A stretch of DNA of 64,000 bases from the NCBI GenBank assembly GCA_012932865.1, contig SAXG01000029.1, forward strand, positions 248,001 through 312,000, written 5' to 3'. The notes below the pieces were generated by a model. That model did not search any database and was not told where the DNA came from. It saw only the letters and a program-made list of their open reading frames with translations. Source of the stretch: Amylostereum areolatum (taxonomy: Eukaryota; Basidiomycota; Agaricomycetes; Russulales; Stereaceae). Position numbers and translations under genes: made by a program. Below, piece by piece: positions 24,794-36,152 of this stretch (positions within the stretch are counted from its first letter, which is position 1; each line of letters opens with the position of its first letter).

Positions 24794-26842
24794 ATGCTCC
24801 GGAAATCCCAAACTGTCTCATGTAGTCGTTTCCCATCTTCATTTCGTGGACGAGGCTGGTCGATTCCCAAGTTGGAAAAATGTCTAGGGTGTCAAGGCCA
24901 GTCAGAGAAATGTCGGTTCAAGGGTAAGTCAGGAACACCTTACAGCTACTCTCTTTCTGATGAAACCTACCAGACTTCCGCTGTGTCGTCCAAGATGATT
25001 CCGCCGAAGGCTATTCTTTGGAGTTTTTCGAGGCAAAGTCGCCACCGGACCTCGAATTCCCTATCGGGTTCAACACTCTTTTGACGGATGATATGGCTCA
25101 ATTTCAGATGGTACATCATTCTTGCGTTATTCTTCTCAGTCTCGAGGGGCTGTTACGATGCGTACTTATCTATCGCAGAAAGCTGTCGCGGAAATCTTAC
25201 TTCCAGTCATGAAAAGCCACTTAATCCACTTGAGTAAAGCCGGCGTTATCGTGCGTAATATGGAGATGGATGTGCGGGCGACCTGTGGTGAGTCGGGGTT
25301 TTTTATCAGTTGCGAGCGCGTCTTTAATTCATGCAAAGATATCTGCAGCACCGGTCTCTTCTCTTGTACGTGGATGTGTGTCCAATGTGGCCGCGAGATA
25401 TGCAATCCTTGCATGGAAAGTCAGGTGAGCTTGCCTTCGCTGCTTGCTGTGGTAGGACTTGGGCTAATGTATGGTGCTAGCTGTCTGTTACTACCGCTTG
25501 CTCTGAACAACGATCAGGGCACAACAGGGAGGATTATCGACCCGTGACGCGATTCGAGAGGCAAACTATCGAGGATGTGATCTCCTCGATGACCACAGTG
25601 CTGGAAGATTCAAGGTACTTCACCTCTTTCGCGTTGTGATCGCTTTGTTTATCGGTTCTTTGCTAGCATGGCGCAAGTATGGTCTCTCCCGTTGCCCGAT
25701 ATCGTATCGAATGAACCAGTTCGCCTCTCCGTCGCGCAACTTTCATATGACGCGGGGGTGGAGCAGGCTTTCGCGACAGCTTGCCTACATGGTATTCCAG
25801 TTGTAGTGTCCGGGATGGAGGACGCCTTGCAGCACGTTTGGACCCCAGGCTTCATCATCCAGCACTATGGCCAGAAGCGCGTCAGCTTGGTAGATACGAA
25901 GCTCGACGAAATATCCGACCAGATGTATACCGTCGCATACTTCTTCGAGCAATTCGGAAAGTATTACGACGCAAATAGGAAGAGATGGAAGATGAAGGTG
26001 AACTTTACTCTTCCACCAGCGTTCGTTTGACTGAATGCTTTCACAGGATTGGCCGCCTGAAACGTCTTTCAAAGAACAATTCAAGGAGTGGTACAAGATT
26101 CTCACAGATGCATTGCCTCCTATACTCAGGGACTGGCTGAGGGAGGATGGGCGCATGAATCTTATCGCGCATTTCATCAAAAACGGGAAGCGACCTGATA
26201 TCGGTGCGTTAGCCTCCTTTCTCATCGTTGGCTGTGTGACTCATTTCACCTCCAGGGCCAAAGATGTACAACGCGCTATGCACCGGAGAAGGCGATGACG
26301 AGCACGCCACGACATATCTACATGAAGACATGAGCTGCGCATTCAATATTATGCTCTACTCCGAGCCTCGACCCGATGGCTCACCAGGCGCGGCAAGATG
26401 GGACATCATCCATCCAGACGACACAGACCTTTTTCGTGACATCGCGATCAAAGAAAAATTGTGCAAAAGCAAATATGACCCAATCCACTCGCAGGAAACA
26501 TACCTCAGTCCCGCGACCGTTGAAATGCTGAGAGGGCGTGGAGTCCGTATCTGCACCATATTTCAACATGTCGGAGAGCTTGTCACAATTCCTGCGAAGT
26601 CTCCCCACCAGGTATGTAAGCCTGCCCATAGCCGTTGAAGAAGGGCCTCAAAATACTTGTAGGTGACAAACTTGTCCAATGCGAACAAGATCACGTGCGA
26701 TTTCCTCAACCCCCTTCGCCTTCGTGATACCGAAACGGTTGCCAAAGAACTACGCGAGCATAGACTGTCCACATCGAAGGGCACAGATGTATTACAGCTC
26801 TATCATTGCTTATGGTGGTCTTGGCTTAGTCTTTCTGGATGA
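24794..26842 (+). CDS. JmjC-domain protein, KDM3-like histone demethylase candidate
   Basis: Multi-exon gene. N-terminal Cys motif CLGCQGQSEKCRFKG, then PIGFNTLLTDDMAQFQ, KAVAEILLPVMKSHLI, and a second cysteine cluster (DICSTGLFSCTWMCVQCGR, EICNPCMES), like the zinc finger before JmjC in KDM3/JHDM2 proteins. The JmjC part begins around GIPVVVSGMEDAL and includes GPKMYNALCTGEGDDE, YLHEDMSCAFNIM (HxD iron ligands), SPGAARWDIIHPDD, YDPIHSQETYLS, and VTIPAKSPHQVTNLSN with the third histidine. So all three Fe(II) ligands are present and the domain could be active on chromatin with 2-oxoglutarate. About eight GT-AG introns fit. ATG 24794 is the first in-frame methionine after a stop at 24701; an upstream exon is possible. 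Stop TGA at 26840. Confidence 0.8.
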
Positions 26843-26929
26843 CCAAGTTTGCCAGGATCATCTCAAAGTCACCTTTTCTCGACCTCCAGCAATTTACAAG
26901 GCGCATTAGCTACGCCGGACCCTTTTGCT

Positions 26930-27627
26930 ATGGAGGTGGATGCTATTGATTTCTCTCCTGCAATGAACTCCGGTGCTTCTTGCACCGTCCGAACTGCTTC
27001 GACGTTGGCTCCTCCGACTGTTGCCGATTCAACGGCCCCACCAGTCCTCACCGCTCAAACTGCGTCCACTACCATGATACATTGCTCCTCGGACCTTGTT
27101 TCTGCCCTTCCTTCTCTTTCCCCCGTCGTGACTAGAACTGCACATGTCGACACTGCACATCCTGCCCCAGACGAAGGGAGCTCGCCTCTCGTCCTCTTCA
27201 CTCCACCCTCCATAGTGGCCATCCCTTCATCCCCCCCTTCTCTTCCCCTGCCAAATACCTGTAATGTAGACGAGGTGGGCAGCGTGGGTTCCAGCAAAAG
27301 CGCGAAGAAGAATACAAGGAAGAGACAAAAATGTCAGGGACATCAGCCACCGGTGGCCAACAGGAACTTTGTTTGCCCTATCCCGAACTGTCGCTGGACC
27401 GATAGACTGAACAGGGAACAGCTTGTTCATCACTTGTGGGTTATTTCACTGGCATGCTACATGCACATCATCATGACGTTGTTGACAGGGAGAATAAGCA
27501 TGCCGCATCGGTAAAATTTGCCAACTTGAAGCTAACGTCCACGGCGAAGCTATGCAGAAAGAGGATTTTCGCATCAAAGACTGATGACGAGTTTAGGAGG
27601 ATTCTTCAAGAGTATCTTATTCTGTAG
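26930..27627 (+). CDS. Small C2H2 zinc-finger protein
   Basis: ATG 26930 (MEVDAIDFSPAMNSG) starts a Ser/Thr/Pro-rich region with a basic patch (SAKKNTRKRQKCQ), then a single finger C-PIPN-C-x12-H-x5-H. The second histidine lies in the next exon (ENKHAAS) after an intron from about 27434 to 27488. The C-terminus is helical and charged (DDEFRRILQEYLIL). The gene begins 88 bases after the JmjC stop on the same strand and could instead be a 3' exon group of that gene if the JmjC stop lies in an intron; I favour two genes. Nuclear function is inferred from the finger only. Confidence 0.55.
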
Positions 27628-29319
27628 TACCTTCGACTAAGTTGTTTCGGTAGGTCGGTGTTCATCTCGTCACGGTTGCTGGGTATCAACAGGTGAGTCG
27701 TGACTCCTCTTGTTCTTTGCAAATCTTCTTATACGACGTGAAGCCTTGTGCTCCATCCCTCCATGCATCACTACGAGCTCGGCTCCCGCGAGCAGGCTTC
27801 GTTGACCTTTTCTTGCCCTGTCGCTCGCATTGAGCTCATCTTGTACGTTCGTACTCTCATCATAACATCACGAATATGCAGCGAGCAAGTCGTGTGGGCA
27901 TGTGCATTCCGAATGTTTTCCTTGGTGTGTACTATACGGCGACAGTCATAATGCCTAGCTTCCTCGCGGGTTCGAATGACGCGACATTCAATTTCACCCC
28001 TATTCAAACGGACGACTCAGCCGAGGGGAGGATGTCAAGAAAGTATGTAACATACCGGTTGGCGATGGGTATCTTGTCAAGTGTGGCCGACGGAACCTCG
28101 TCTACACAAGAGTTAACGTTAGATTGTATAGCATAACTAACCATTGCCTGGACGTCGCAAGGGCGCACCTGATGCCATGACGAGCCCTCTGAATTCCTGA
28201 CATCCGCTCTTGAGTGATGTGCGCGGTGCTGAAGACATCCGCGACTTGCCGGATGTGGTTTCCAGGAAGGGGGGAAGTTATTGCGGGTAAGCGTCCACCA
28301 GCAGAGCCTTGGACGACGCGACGTGTGACCACTGCCGCGGCGTTTCGGGGTTGGATATTGAAGGGGCTTTCTCGAGTTCAGGATGCGATGGTGGTGGTTT
28401 GAAAAGAAGGAAAATCCAGAGCCCATGCAGGGTCCGGCTGGAACTTCGGCATCGCGTCGTTGTGTAAATGGTGAAAAAAGATGGATATCTGTGCTCTATT
28501 CAGACTCGAATGTTGTTTGAGAACGACGGTCAACCTTGTCCTAAGCGATGCGGAAAAAGTGGGAGGATGCGTGGTCGAGAGCGAAGGACGAATGCGGGGA
28601 ATGTACAGCACTCAGAGCTGCCCGGCTCTAGTCTCCTAAAAGCTAAAGCAGACGTCAATGGAGTCTGATGGAGTCAACCCTCCTCGGGATCTTCCCGGCT
28701 CGGTCTTCTGCGCAAAACAATTCAGAAGATTCAGAAAGATAGGAAAATGCTCGGAAAATGTTTCAACTGCTACTACGACACAGAAGAACCCCACATAAGA
28801 TGGATGAGCGCATAGATTAGGAGGCGGGTGGTGTACATAGTAAAAGAAGCAAGCTGAAAGTGGTCCCCGAGGTGCGCGTCAAACTGCGGGCAGAGTGCGC
28901 GACCTTTCTGCTCTTACGCTCACTTCCTTTCCTCTCGCCTGCTTTTTCCTCAGTCTGATTGCCCTCAACTACGCCCAGGATTAAGATATGAACACCCCGT
29001 CTCCGCACCCTGTGGCGGCACATTGATCTGCAACTCCACAGCGTATCCGCATCCGCCTCCCCCATAAGTATGTTCGTTTTCGACATCTCATATCCAGGAC
29101 CCAGAAGATCCCTCACATTCACATCTCCATTCTCCAACGATTTTTGGCGACTCAGCTCATCTTGAGTAGTGACGACTGATGGTTTGGATGACCGGCACGC
29201 TGCACTGGCATGGCATGGTATTTGGTGAGTTTTGTCTGAACCTCATCCTCTTTCTTTCCTCTGTACACCCCCGCCCTTTTTGCCTTCCCCCATTCCGTTC
29301 GTCTGATACGATATCTGTT
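27628..29319. other. Unassigned, decayed minus-strand frames
   Basis: On the minus strand ATG 28452 begins MPKFQPDPAWALDF, and one base out of frame the reading continues PPPSHPELEKAPSI, QWSHVASSKALLVDAYPQ and, in another frame, HIRQVADVFSTAHITQERMS. This looks like one broken gene of unknown family between about 28.0 and 28.45 kb. An ATG-started minus frame at 28817-29137 (MENGDVNVRDLLGP) is open but unsupported. Nothing recognised elsewhere. Confidence 0.35.
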
Positions 29320-30487
29320 CATAGAATGATGACATTGAGAGGCTTGGCTTCGAGCGTTCTGGTCTGTACCGCAAGTGTCGCCTGAAGAGATTGACTTGCC
29401 CCTCCCAGAGCGTCATCTGAAGGACGTACCTATAGAAGAGGTGAGCACTTGATGAATCTGACCACGGTTTCTTACTGACGCTGGCACAGAATCTTCGCGA
29501 TGAGATTGCTATGGATGTCGATGAAGATGAGGACTCGGCTTATCGCCCCAAGCGAGTTCCAGATTTCGGTATCGAGGTTGATTTCGAATCACTGGATGAG
29601 AAAGCGCGGTCAGCAGTGCGTCTATCCTGCCTTCATATGGTTTACCCTGCTGACATGGATATATAGGATGCGTCGGGCGACGCCCTGACCGAATTCGAGG
29701 CACAGATCACCAAGCTCAACAACGATATTGAGCGCATGGCCCCGAATATGAAGGCTATCGAACGGCAAGCGAGTTTCGCGGGGCGACATCTTCTCGACTC
29801 GAAGATGGCGAGGGATCTGTTCAACGACATGAAGCAGAGACGGTAGGCGTATTACTATCCTTTCAGCTCTTCGTGTATTGACTCCTATGGAAGAACGGAG
29901 CTTTTCAACATGGCTTACAACCACACCTCAGAACGCATCGACCAAGTATGCAAGGACCTGACCAAGGGCAAGGCAGCGCCTATGGGGGGTGTTACATACC
30001 TCAGTCTGGGAGATAACGAGGTTTGTCCTCGTGGCTGCAGCGTTTGCTTTGTTACTGACGACCTTGCAGGAGCCATATCTCAGCGGTATCAAGTACCACG
30101 CGATGCCACCTATGAAACGATTCCGAGATATGGAACAGCTTTCTGGTGGAGAAAAGACGATCGCGGCCTTGGCCCTGCTTTTCGCTATCCATAGGTATAA
30201 GAGCCAACCTTCGCGTTTACCTCCAGGATCAACTAATCTTCGTATGTGATGGCTATCAACCTAGTCCCTTTTTCGTCCTGGACGAGGTCGACGCGGCACT
30301 GGATAACACCAACGTTGCGAAGATCGCCAATTACATTCGCTCACAGGCGTCGGACATTTTCCAGTTTATCGTCATCAGTCTGAAAGGCTCCCTCTACAAA
30401 CGCGGCACCTCGCTCGTAGGCATCTACCGGGACCAGGACGTGAACAGCTCCCGTCTTCGCGTCTGCCCACAGACCGTCAACAACTGA
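29320..30487 (+). pseudogene. Truncated SMC1 (cohesin) C-terminal copy
   Basis: Exons match the last part of SMC1: [108 protein letters not shown], then the head domain with [20 protein letters not shown] (signature) and PFFVLDEVDAALDNTN (Walker B). Introns are retained at expected places, so this is a DNA copy. Lesions: one base is missing after KCRL (near 29381), about 15 residues are missing after MKAIERQ, and the end diverges after DQDVNSSR. The Walker A head, hinge and most of the coiled coil are absent from the window. It cannot encode a working cohesin subunit. Confidence 0.88.
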
Positions 30488-33400
30488 AACTCCACCCTCC
30501 ATAACAAACTCTTCAAATCACAATGCCACGGAAATCATCTGGTGAGTCCTTCCTACCATATTGTACTAACGTACATCACGTTCTCCGTATTCACTCTAAA
30601 ACCTTCTTTATAGTGTCACACACGTCCACTTTCTTCCGCATATGGAACCGCAGGGAAGACGGAGGAGCCGTGTGTGTCAAGGCAGTTTGGGTCAAAAAAT
30701 TTCCGATGAAGTCAAATACTTACTGGATATGTTACAGGCAAACACCCCCCACGTCGGAACCCCCCGCGCCAGTATATTGTCTAAGGACCCTACCACGAGT
30801 GGCGTCAAAATATGCGGAGCAAGATATCAAGTATACCCGGGATACCGGGGGTAGAGCCCGTTCTCTTGACACGACTCGCGACGTTGTCATATCGCGGGGC
30901 CGTACCTACCAAGCTTTTGGACTCACAAGATGAGGATTCGACGACACTACCTTCGACGACACTACCAGTAAGTTTGTTTACTTGCCATCATGGACGTTGA
31001 CCTGCCATCACTAGAACGAGTGCCACCGAACCGCTTCCAGGACGAACCCGGTACTTGAAGGGAGCATGACGGTCTTCGACAGATCTCTTATTATTTTCAC
31101 ACTCAATACAACGCGATACATGGATGTGGATCGAAGATGTCGAGGAATTCCGGCAAGCATGGTGATTAGAGGGGGATACCATGATCAGCATCTCACGCAT
31201 CCTCGTACGATCCCTAGGTTCGTTCTTTTCGGGCTCCGGCGAGCATTTGCGAAAGGCTAACTCATCCCTGTTTTATTTATAGGACATGTGGAGAGCGGGC
31301 CTTGGTGAAGATGGAAATGGTGCTTCTTATTGCCTCGCTCGAGAGAGCGCGGAGGATCCCAACTTGCAAGTACAGTCTATTCTCGGCTTCTACTCCTCAA
31401 AGCTCTGATGCGGGTTGTGCTATAGCGCAAGGTTCTTGAGAGTTTCACGCACTCAACGTCGGAGTGCCGGAGTGTCTTACGGGCGCGGCCGTCATCAAGA
31501 ATTCGAGCTCGCTCCTCCAGATGTTCTTGAGGAGTTCATGGATATCTTACACAACCATGCCGTCGCCAGCAAGGTTCTCCATCTCGTGCGTCTCTACTTC
31601 CTCATGCAGCATCCGTTTCTAACATACGTGCTGCGTCCGCGCGCAGCTCGGTGAGTCGGTCTACCCGCCAGGTCGAAGCTAAGTACGACGTAAGATCGCG
31701 GACCTTCCAAGAGACTATCCCAACTAGAGCATACTTGCGCACGGTTAGCTGGACACGTGTGGTGAGGGCAGTCGGAAGGATGAGCGCGCTGCATTGGACA
31801 ACGTGGCAAGGCCGCAACCTGATTCAGGCGGTCAACAAGGGATTTCATATATTCGTGTTCGTAGGTTCATTTTCCCTCAAGCTTTAGAGAAATACTACCC
31901 AAGGCGGACCTCTTCGTTTTTTGTTTGTAGGACCTGTAGAGAGCGGTACTTCGTGAGGACGAATACACCCTTCTATTACGGCGCCGTTCCAGGCGTATGG
32001 TTCGCGCCGATCGATCCAGGACTCGGATTTCAAGTCTATCAAGAAGGAGAGGTCAGGATGATGAACTCAACCCGGAATTTCCTGTGCTGTGTACGGAATC
32101 GGTACCGGACGTCGGCGTGGAGAAATATATCGTGTTTTTCCTATACTGTTGCCACCCCCAACCTTCCGTTTACCGTTGTTCATCCTCGATCGGCTGTCGC
32201 TAGCTCATTTTCAGCCAGGAGCACTCAACAGCAACAGATCAACCCAACCAGCTCGCAAACTGCAAATAATGAGCATGATTAACAACCCCCTCGACTACTT
32301 CCGGCGCCCAGACAGATTGTCGACGGCATCCTAATTCACCATTGAAAGGTACGGTAATGCTTTGTTATCTCTACCTAGCGCTTGGGCTGATGTATACTCT
32401 AGGCTATTCTTCTCCTTCGCACTCAAAAATATTGCTCGCATCGCCCTCCCAACGCCTCGCCGGGGGGCTTTCGATGGATGTTTTGTGGGCATTAGGATGT
32501 GCGTTTGCCCCCCGGTTTCCTTCTCATGCTGACGTTTCATCAGCAGTTAATCCCGCACTTTGCAAGGTGTCACGTTGGGCGCCAATCGTGTTCGAGCACG
32601 AGGCTCGCACCGTGCACGCATAGGAGTGAAAACGACATTGCCGGACGGAGAAGGCGGCCTTCGCCGCGGATATGGCGCGCGGGGTGAGCCCGAACATTGT
32701 TGGCAAGGTCTATGGTTGTTTTACTTTGGGAGCAGGACGGCGGACTGACTGTTTTTGCCAGTTTGTCAACACCGGCCTACGGGCCTTCGCGAACATTTTC
32801 GCTATTTCAGAGTTGTCCAATCCCGACCCTCGAAAGGCTCTAGACGTCTTCAACGAAAGTACTCCTGCTCGCCCACCTCACCGAATCTGTATGGATGGCT
32901 GCAGCCGCCGATGGACTCCACGAGCCAGAGACCAGGACGGCTATATGAAGAACTCGCGGACAAGTTCAACGTGTTAGGGCCAAGCAGCAGGCGACGGGGA
33001 AATTGCAGGTAACAGTAAGTCTGGATGCTTGCCCTCATCATTGACTCACTTGCCATTGATAGTACGAATTTCTCAATCATGTGCTACCTCGTCGTCAATC
33101 CCGCTTCCAGACGATCTTCCAGGAAGGGACCACCGTGCGGAATACTCGACGGCGGCACTACGGTCTTCCAAACGGAGCGATGCTTGGAGAGGAACACCGC
33201 GATCGGTAAGACATCTCGTACATTTTTGAATAGTCCTAGGTTCGTTTTCTTCGGGCTCTGAGGGACCTTTGCGGACGGCTGACCTCTTCGTGCTTCGTTT
33301 ATAGGGCTTGTGACGGGCGGGATTCGTTGGGGGTGGACATGTCGACCCTTACAACCGTCGCTGGATCTGAGAGTACCACTTCTCGTGGGAGAATTTTAAA

Positions 33401-34005
33401 GTGGAGGTACTACTTTACTCTTCTGTCTACTCTTCAAAGCTCTGACGGGGGTTATGCGACAGCTCAAGATTGTCAAGAACCTTCACGCCTCCGACGTCCA
33501 AGTGCCGGATTGGTCGCTTGGTGCTTCTTGTGCACCCAAGCAAGGCCGTCGCCGATCCAGTATACCATCTAACAGTCTAACAATCGCAAGCTCGTCGTTC
33601 TTCCACGTCTCTGCTGAAACATTCTCGCACGTGGCTAGATGCTCGCGTGACAAGAGCGGTAGGGTGGATGCACCGCAAGCGGGTTCAGGGAGGTGTTCGT
33701 TCTCGCGTTCGCTTCGCATGCAGAGCTCGTATTGGGGCCTAATGGAGAAATCAGAACGAGGGCCTAACAGCTCGGTTTCTCTGTATAAGGTACTGAACGT
33801 CGACGCCTTGAAATATATCATATATTTCTTATTTCGCCGCCACAGCCTTCTCCATGCCCTCATCCATCCTTGATTGGCCATTGCTAGCTAATTTCTACAT
33901 AACGATATCCACACACATCCAGTCAGATCAACCAGTTCGCAAACTACACATTGAGATCAAACACAAGAAAATCAGGAACTCCCCCCTCGACCAATTCTGG
34001 CGCGC
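30488..34005 (+). repeat. Three related degenerate segments of an unknown gene
   Basis: Segments around 31205-31660, 31850-32340 and 33230-34005 share sequence in the same order: a CTAGGTTCGTT-like exon end, an intron ending TTTATAGG, a GAGAGCGG-like exon start, then (first and third) CTCAAAGCTCTGA and (second and third) a 3' part encoding KYI-like hydrophobic residues and ending near CAACCAGTTCGCAAACT. Upstream pieces include ISDEVKYLLDMLQANTP near 30.7 kb and ALDVFNESTPARPP near 32.85 kb. All copies have stops or shifts. I do not recognise the family; it reads as local duplication followed by decay. Confidence 0.5.
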
Positions 34006-34371
34006 CTAGTCCGCCTTGAATGCACCAAAGTAGACTTCGGCGGTCAAGTTCGTCACTGGGAGAATGACGACGCCGGCATTGTCGTTCGTCCCATCAACTC
34101 GAAGCACAACGTTCCGCCATTTGGCCGCATCTTTCGTGAAGATCTCGCCGTAGACGAGTCGGGGGACCTCGCATTTGAAGCGCGGCGGACGCCAGGCAAG
34201 CGATCCAGGTTTGGCCGTTGCAACGCCGGAAGCGACCTTTTTGTAGGCGCCGTACTTGATGAAGAGGGGTTAGTGACGGGTAGCAGAGCGGTCGCAGTTG
34301 TGATTCACCTCTTGCATGCAGTTAACCATTTCCCGCAGAGCCTTTTTTGAGAGGATAAACTTCGGAGGCAT
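34006..34371 (-). CDS. Small conserved-looking protein of 103 residues
   Basis: Two exons with a 54-base intron (34255-34308, GTGAAT to ATCAAG). Exon 1 (34371-34309) encodes MPPKFILSKKALREMVNCMQE; exon 2 (34254-34006) begins YGAYKKVASGVATAKPGSLA and includes PRLVYGEIFTKDAAKWRN, VVLRVDGTNDNAGVVIL and TAEVYFGAFKAD before TAG. Composition suggests an alpha/beta or beta-rich soluble protein with no signal peptide. Phase is kept and no lesion is seen, in contrast to its decayed neighbours. I know no family for it. A GGGAGGA tandem repeat lies 200 bases upstream on the coding strand. Confidence 0.6.
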
Positions 34372-35394
34372 CTAAAGCATACGGTAAGCTCGAGAGTCAT
34401 CAATTGTGGATCAAAAATCCTCACCAGAAAATAGAAGACGATGGTTGAAGGAGGCGAGGAACGAGAGCAAGAGGAAGAGGCAGCGTCGAGTGGTTGTTGA
34501 GAGCAAGCGGGAACTCTTTCGCGTCGCGTCCTCAACGCCTTATACTTACGCGTCTTTTCTTTATTCGCACACTCCTCCCTCCTCCCTCCTCCCTCCTCCC
34601 TCCTCCCTCCTCCCTCCTCCCTCCTCCCTCCTCCCTCCTCCCGCGGCTACGAGGCAGACTCCGTCCCTCAGCCTGGCGCGACGACGGCCACCCTCCTTCG
34701 GCGCTCCTCCTTCGCCCACCAGATCTTTGGCTACGGCCATACTTCGGTACCCCCCATCGCGAGGCCGCTCCGGAGCTCCCCGTTCAAGTAGTGGCGCCAG
34801 CACGTTCGTGGGTGGAAGGGTGGAAAAGAGTACTTGGGCGCGTGGATGTGGAAAGGGAAGGAGAGGGACGAGAGGTACGAGGACGAGGACGAGGACGAAC
34901 AAGCACGGATGCGAGGGATTGAATTGGACTGCGTGAGTATGTTTCTCCCTCAATCTGTGCGAGACTGACTGCTTTTGCGCACAGCTGGCATCGTCCGCGT
35001 CTACAGTGCAAACCCAAGCGATAAGCGGAAGACAATCCTGTGGAAGTACCCCAATCACGACCAGACTCCGTGCCAAATGTGCTGTCTTGGCTGCGCGGCC
35101 ACCATCTCCCAGTGCATCTATCCCGCTCCCGCCGTCGTCCCCGCCCTCTTAGTCGCCGTCTTCCCCGTTTTCCAGCATCGTCAACTTCCTCTCTAAAAAC
35201 ATCTACAACTACCCCGCGTTGCGTCGAAGACGCATACCTTAGTCGCACCGCGCCACTGATCACCCCATCGCCTCCCCCCTTCTGTAGACGGCTGAGTCCC
35301 GTGAAGGTTTCGTCTGCTCCCTGAGAGCGCTATCACTCTATGAGGGTGCGTACCCTACCGCCTTGTGTTATCGCTTCACGTGCTGATCCATCGC
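34372..35394. other. Low-complexity stretch with 7-mer repeat; no supported gene
   Basis: Apart from the CTCCCTC array and a GACGAG-rich tract near 34875-34905 there is nothing firm. Plus-strand frames across it start without ATG and owe their length to low complexity. The end (35.3-35.39 kb) may hold the first exon of the 14-3-3 copy (GAGCGCTATCAC). Confidence 0.4.
34572..34642. repeat. CTCCCTC tandem repeat, about ten units
   Basis: Seven-base unit repeated about ten times; the minus strand is (GAGGGAG)n with runs of three G every seven bases, a G-quadruplex-capable pattern. It lies about 200 bases upstream of the ATG of the minus-strand gene 34006-34371. Confidence 0.9.
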
Positions 35395-36152
35395 TTGCAG
35401 AGATGGTCGAGAACATGAAGCATGTGGCCTCCTCCGACCAGGAGCTTACCGTCGAGGAGCGCAGCCTCCTCTCGGTCGTGTGGAAGAACGCAATTGGTGT
35501 CCGCCGTGCATCCTGGCATGTCGTGTCCTCCCCCATAGAGGGAACGAAGCACAGGTTGTCCATGATCTAGGGCTCCCTGGAGACGACCGAGAGCGAGCTC
35601 GCCAAGATTCTGAGGACATCCCCGACATGCTCAACAAGCCCTCATTCCGTCAGCGACCACTGGCGAGTCCTCGGTCTTCTACCCCAAGAGATGCGTATCC
35701 GCATCCTCTAATCCTCTACCCGATCGCCGTCGCTGACTCATTTCCTTTTTTCATAGGATGGTAAGTTACCATCGTTGACGTGTCTCTTGATGCATACGAG
35801 GCCGCTTCGGACGTCGCTGTCATCGAGCTCCCCCCGACGCACCCCATCCGCCTCGGTCTTGCGCTCATGTTTTCGGTCGAAATCTTCAACTCCGACCGCA
35901 CATGCTACCTCAGCCTGGCCAAGTAAACATTAAATGGTCGCCGAGCTCGACACGCTCTCAGAAGAGAGCTACAAGGACCGATGCTCATCATGCAGCTCCT
36001 TCGGGACAACCTCAGGCCATGGACTTCGGATATGGAGGACTCCAATGAGTGTTTCTCTTTCTCGGCTGATTGCTTTCGTTTATTGACGGATGATAACAGA
36101 CAAGCCTGCGGACGGCAAGGACAACGCCGAGACACCTGCAGACGACGCCTAA
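35395..36152 (+). pseudogene. 14-3-3 protein pseudogene
   Basis: Clear 14-3-3 blocks: [39 protein letters not shown], then (other frames) [47 protein letters not shown]-like DNA, LIMQLLRDNLRPWTSDMEDS, and an acidic tail after an intron (DKPADGKDNAETPADDA, TAA at 36150). Between RRASW and AYEAASD the middle of the protein is scrambled: frameshifts, stops (for example TAG near 35568, TAA near 35926) and a large loss. Introns are retained. 14-3-3 proteins bind phosphoserine/threonine partners; this copy lacks the central helices that build the groove and is not functional. Confidence 0.88.

Noticed and set aside
27950..28000. GCGGGTTCGAATGACGC resembles a tRNA T-arm
   Set aside because: The stem does not pair and no D-arm, anticodon arm or acceptor stem can be drawn upstream.
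34406..34936. Overlapping plus-strand frames of 142 and 176 residues
   Set aside because: They start at non-ATG codons and their length comes from the CTCCCTC repeat and other low-complexity DNA.
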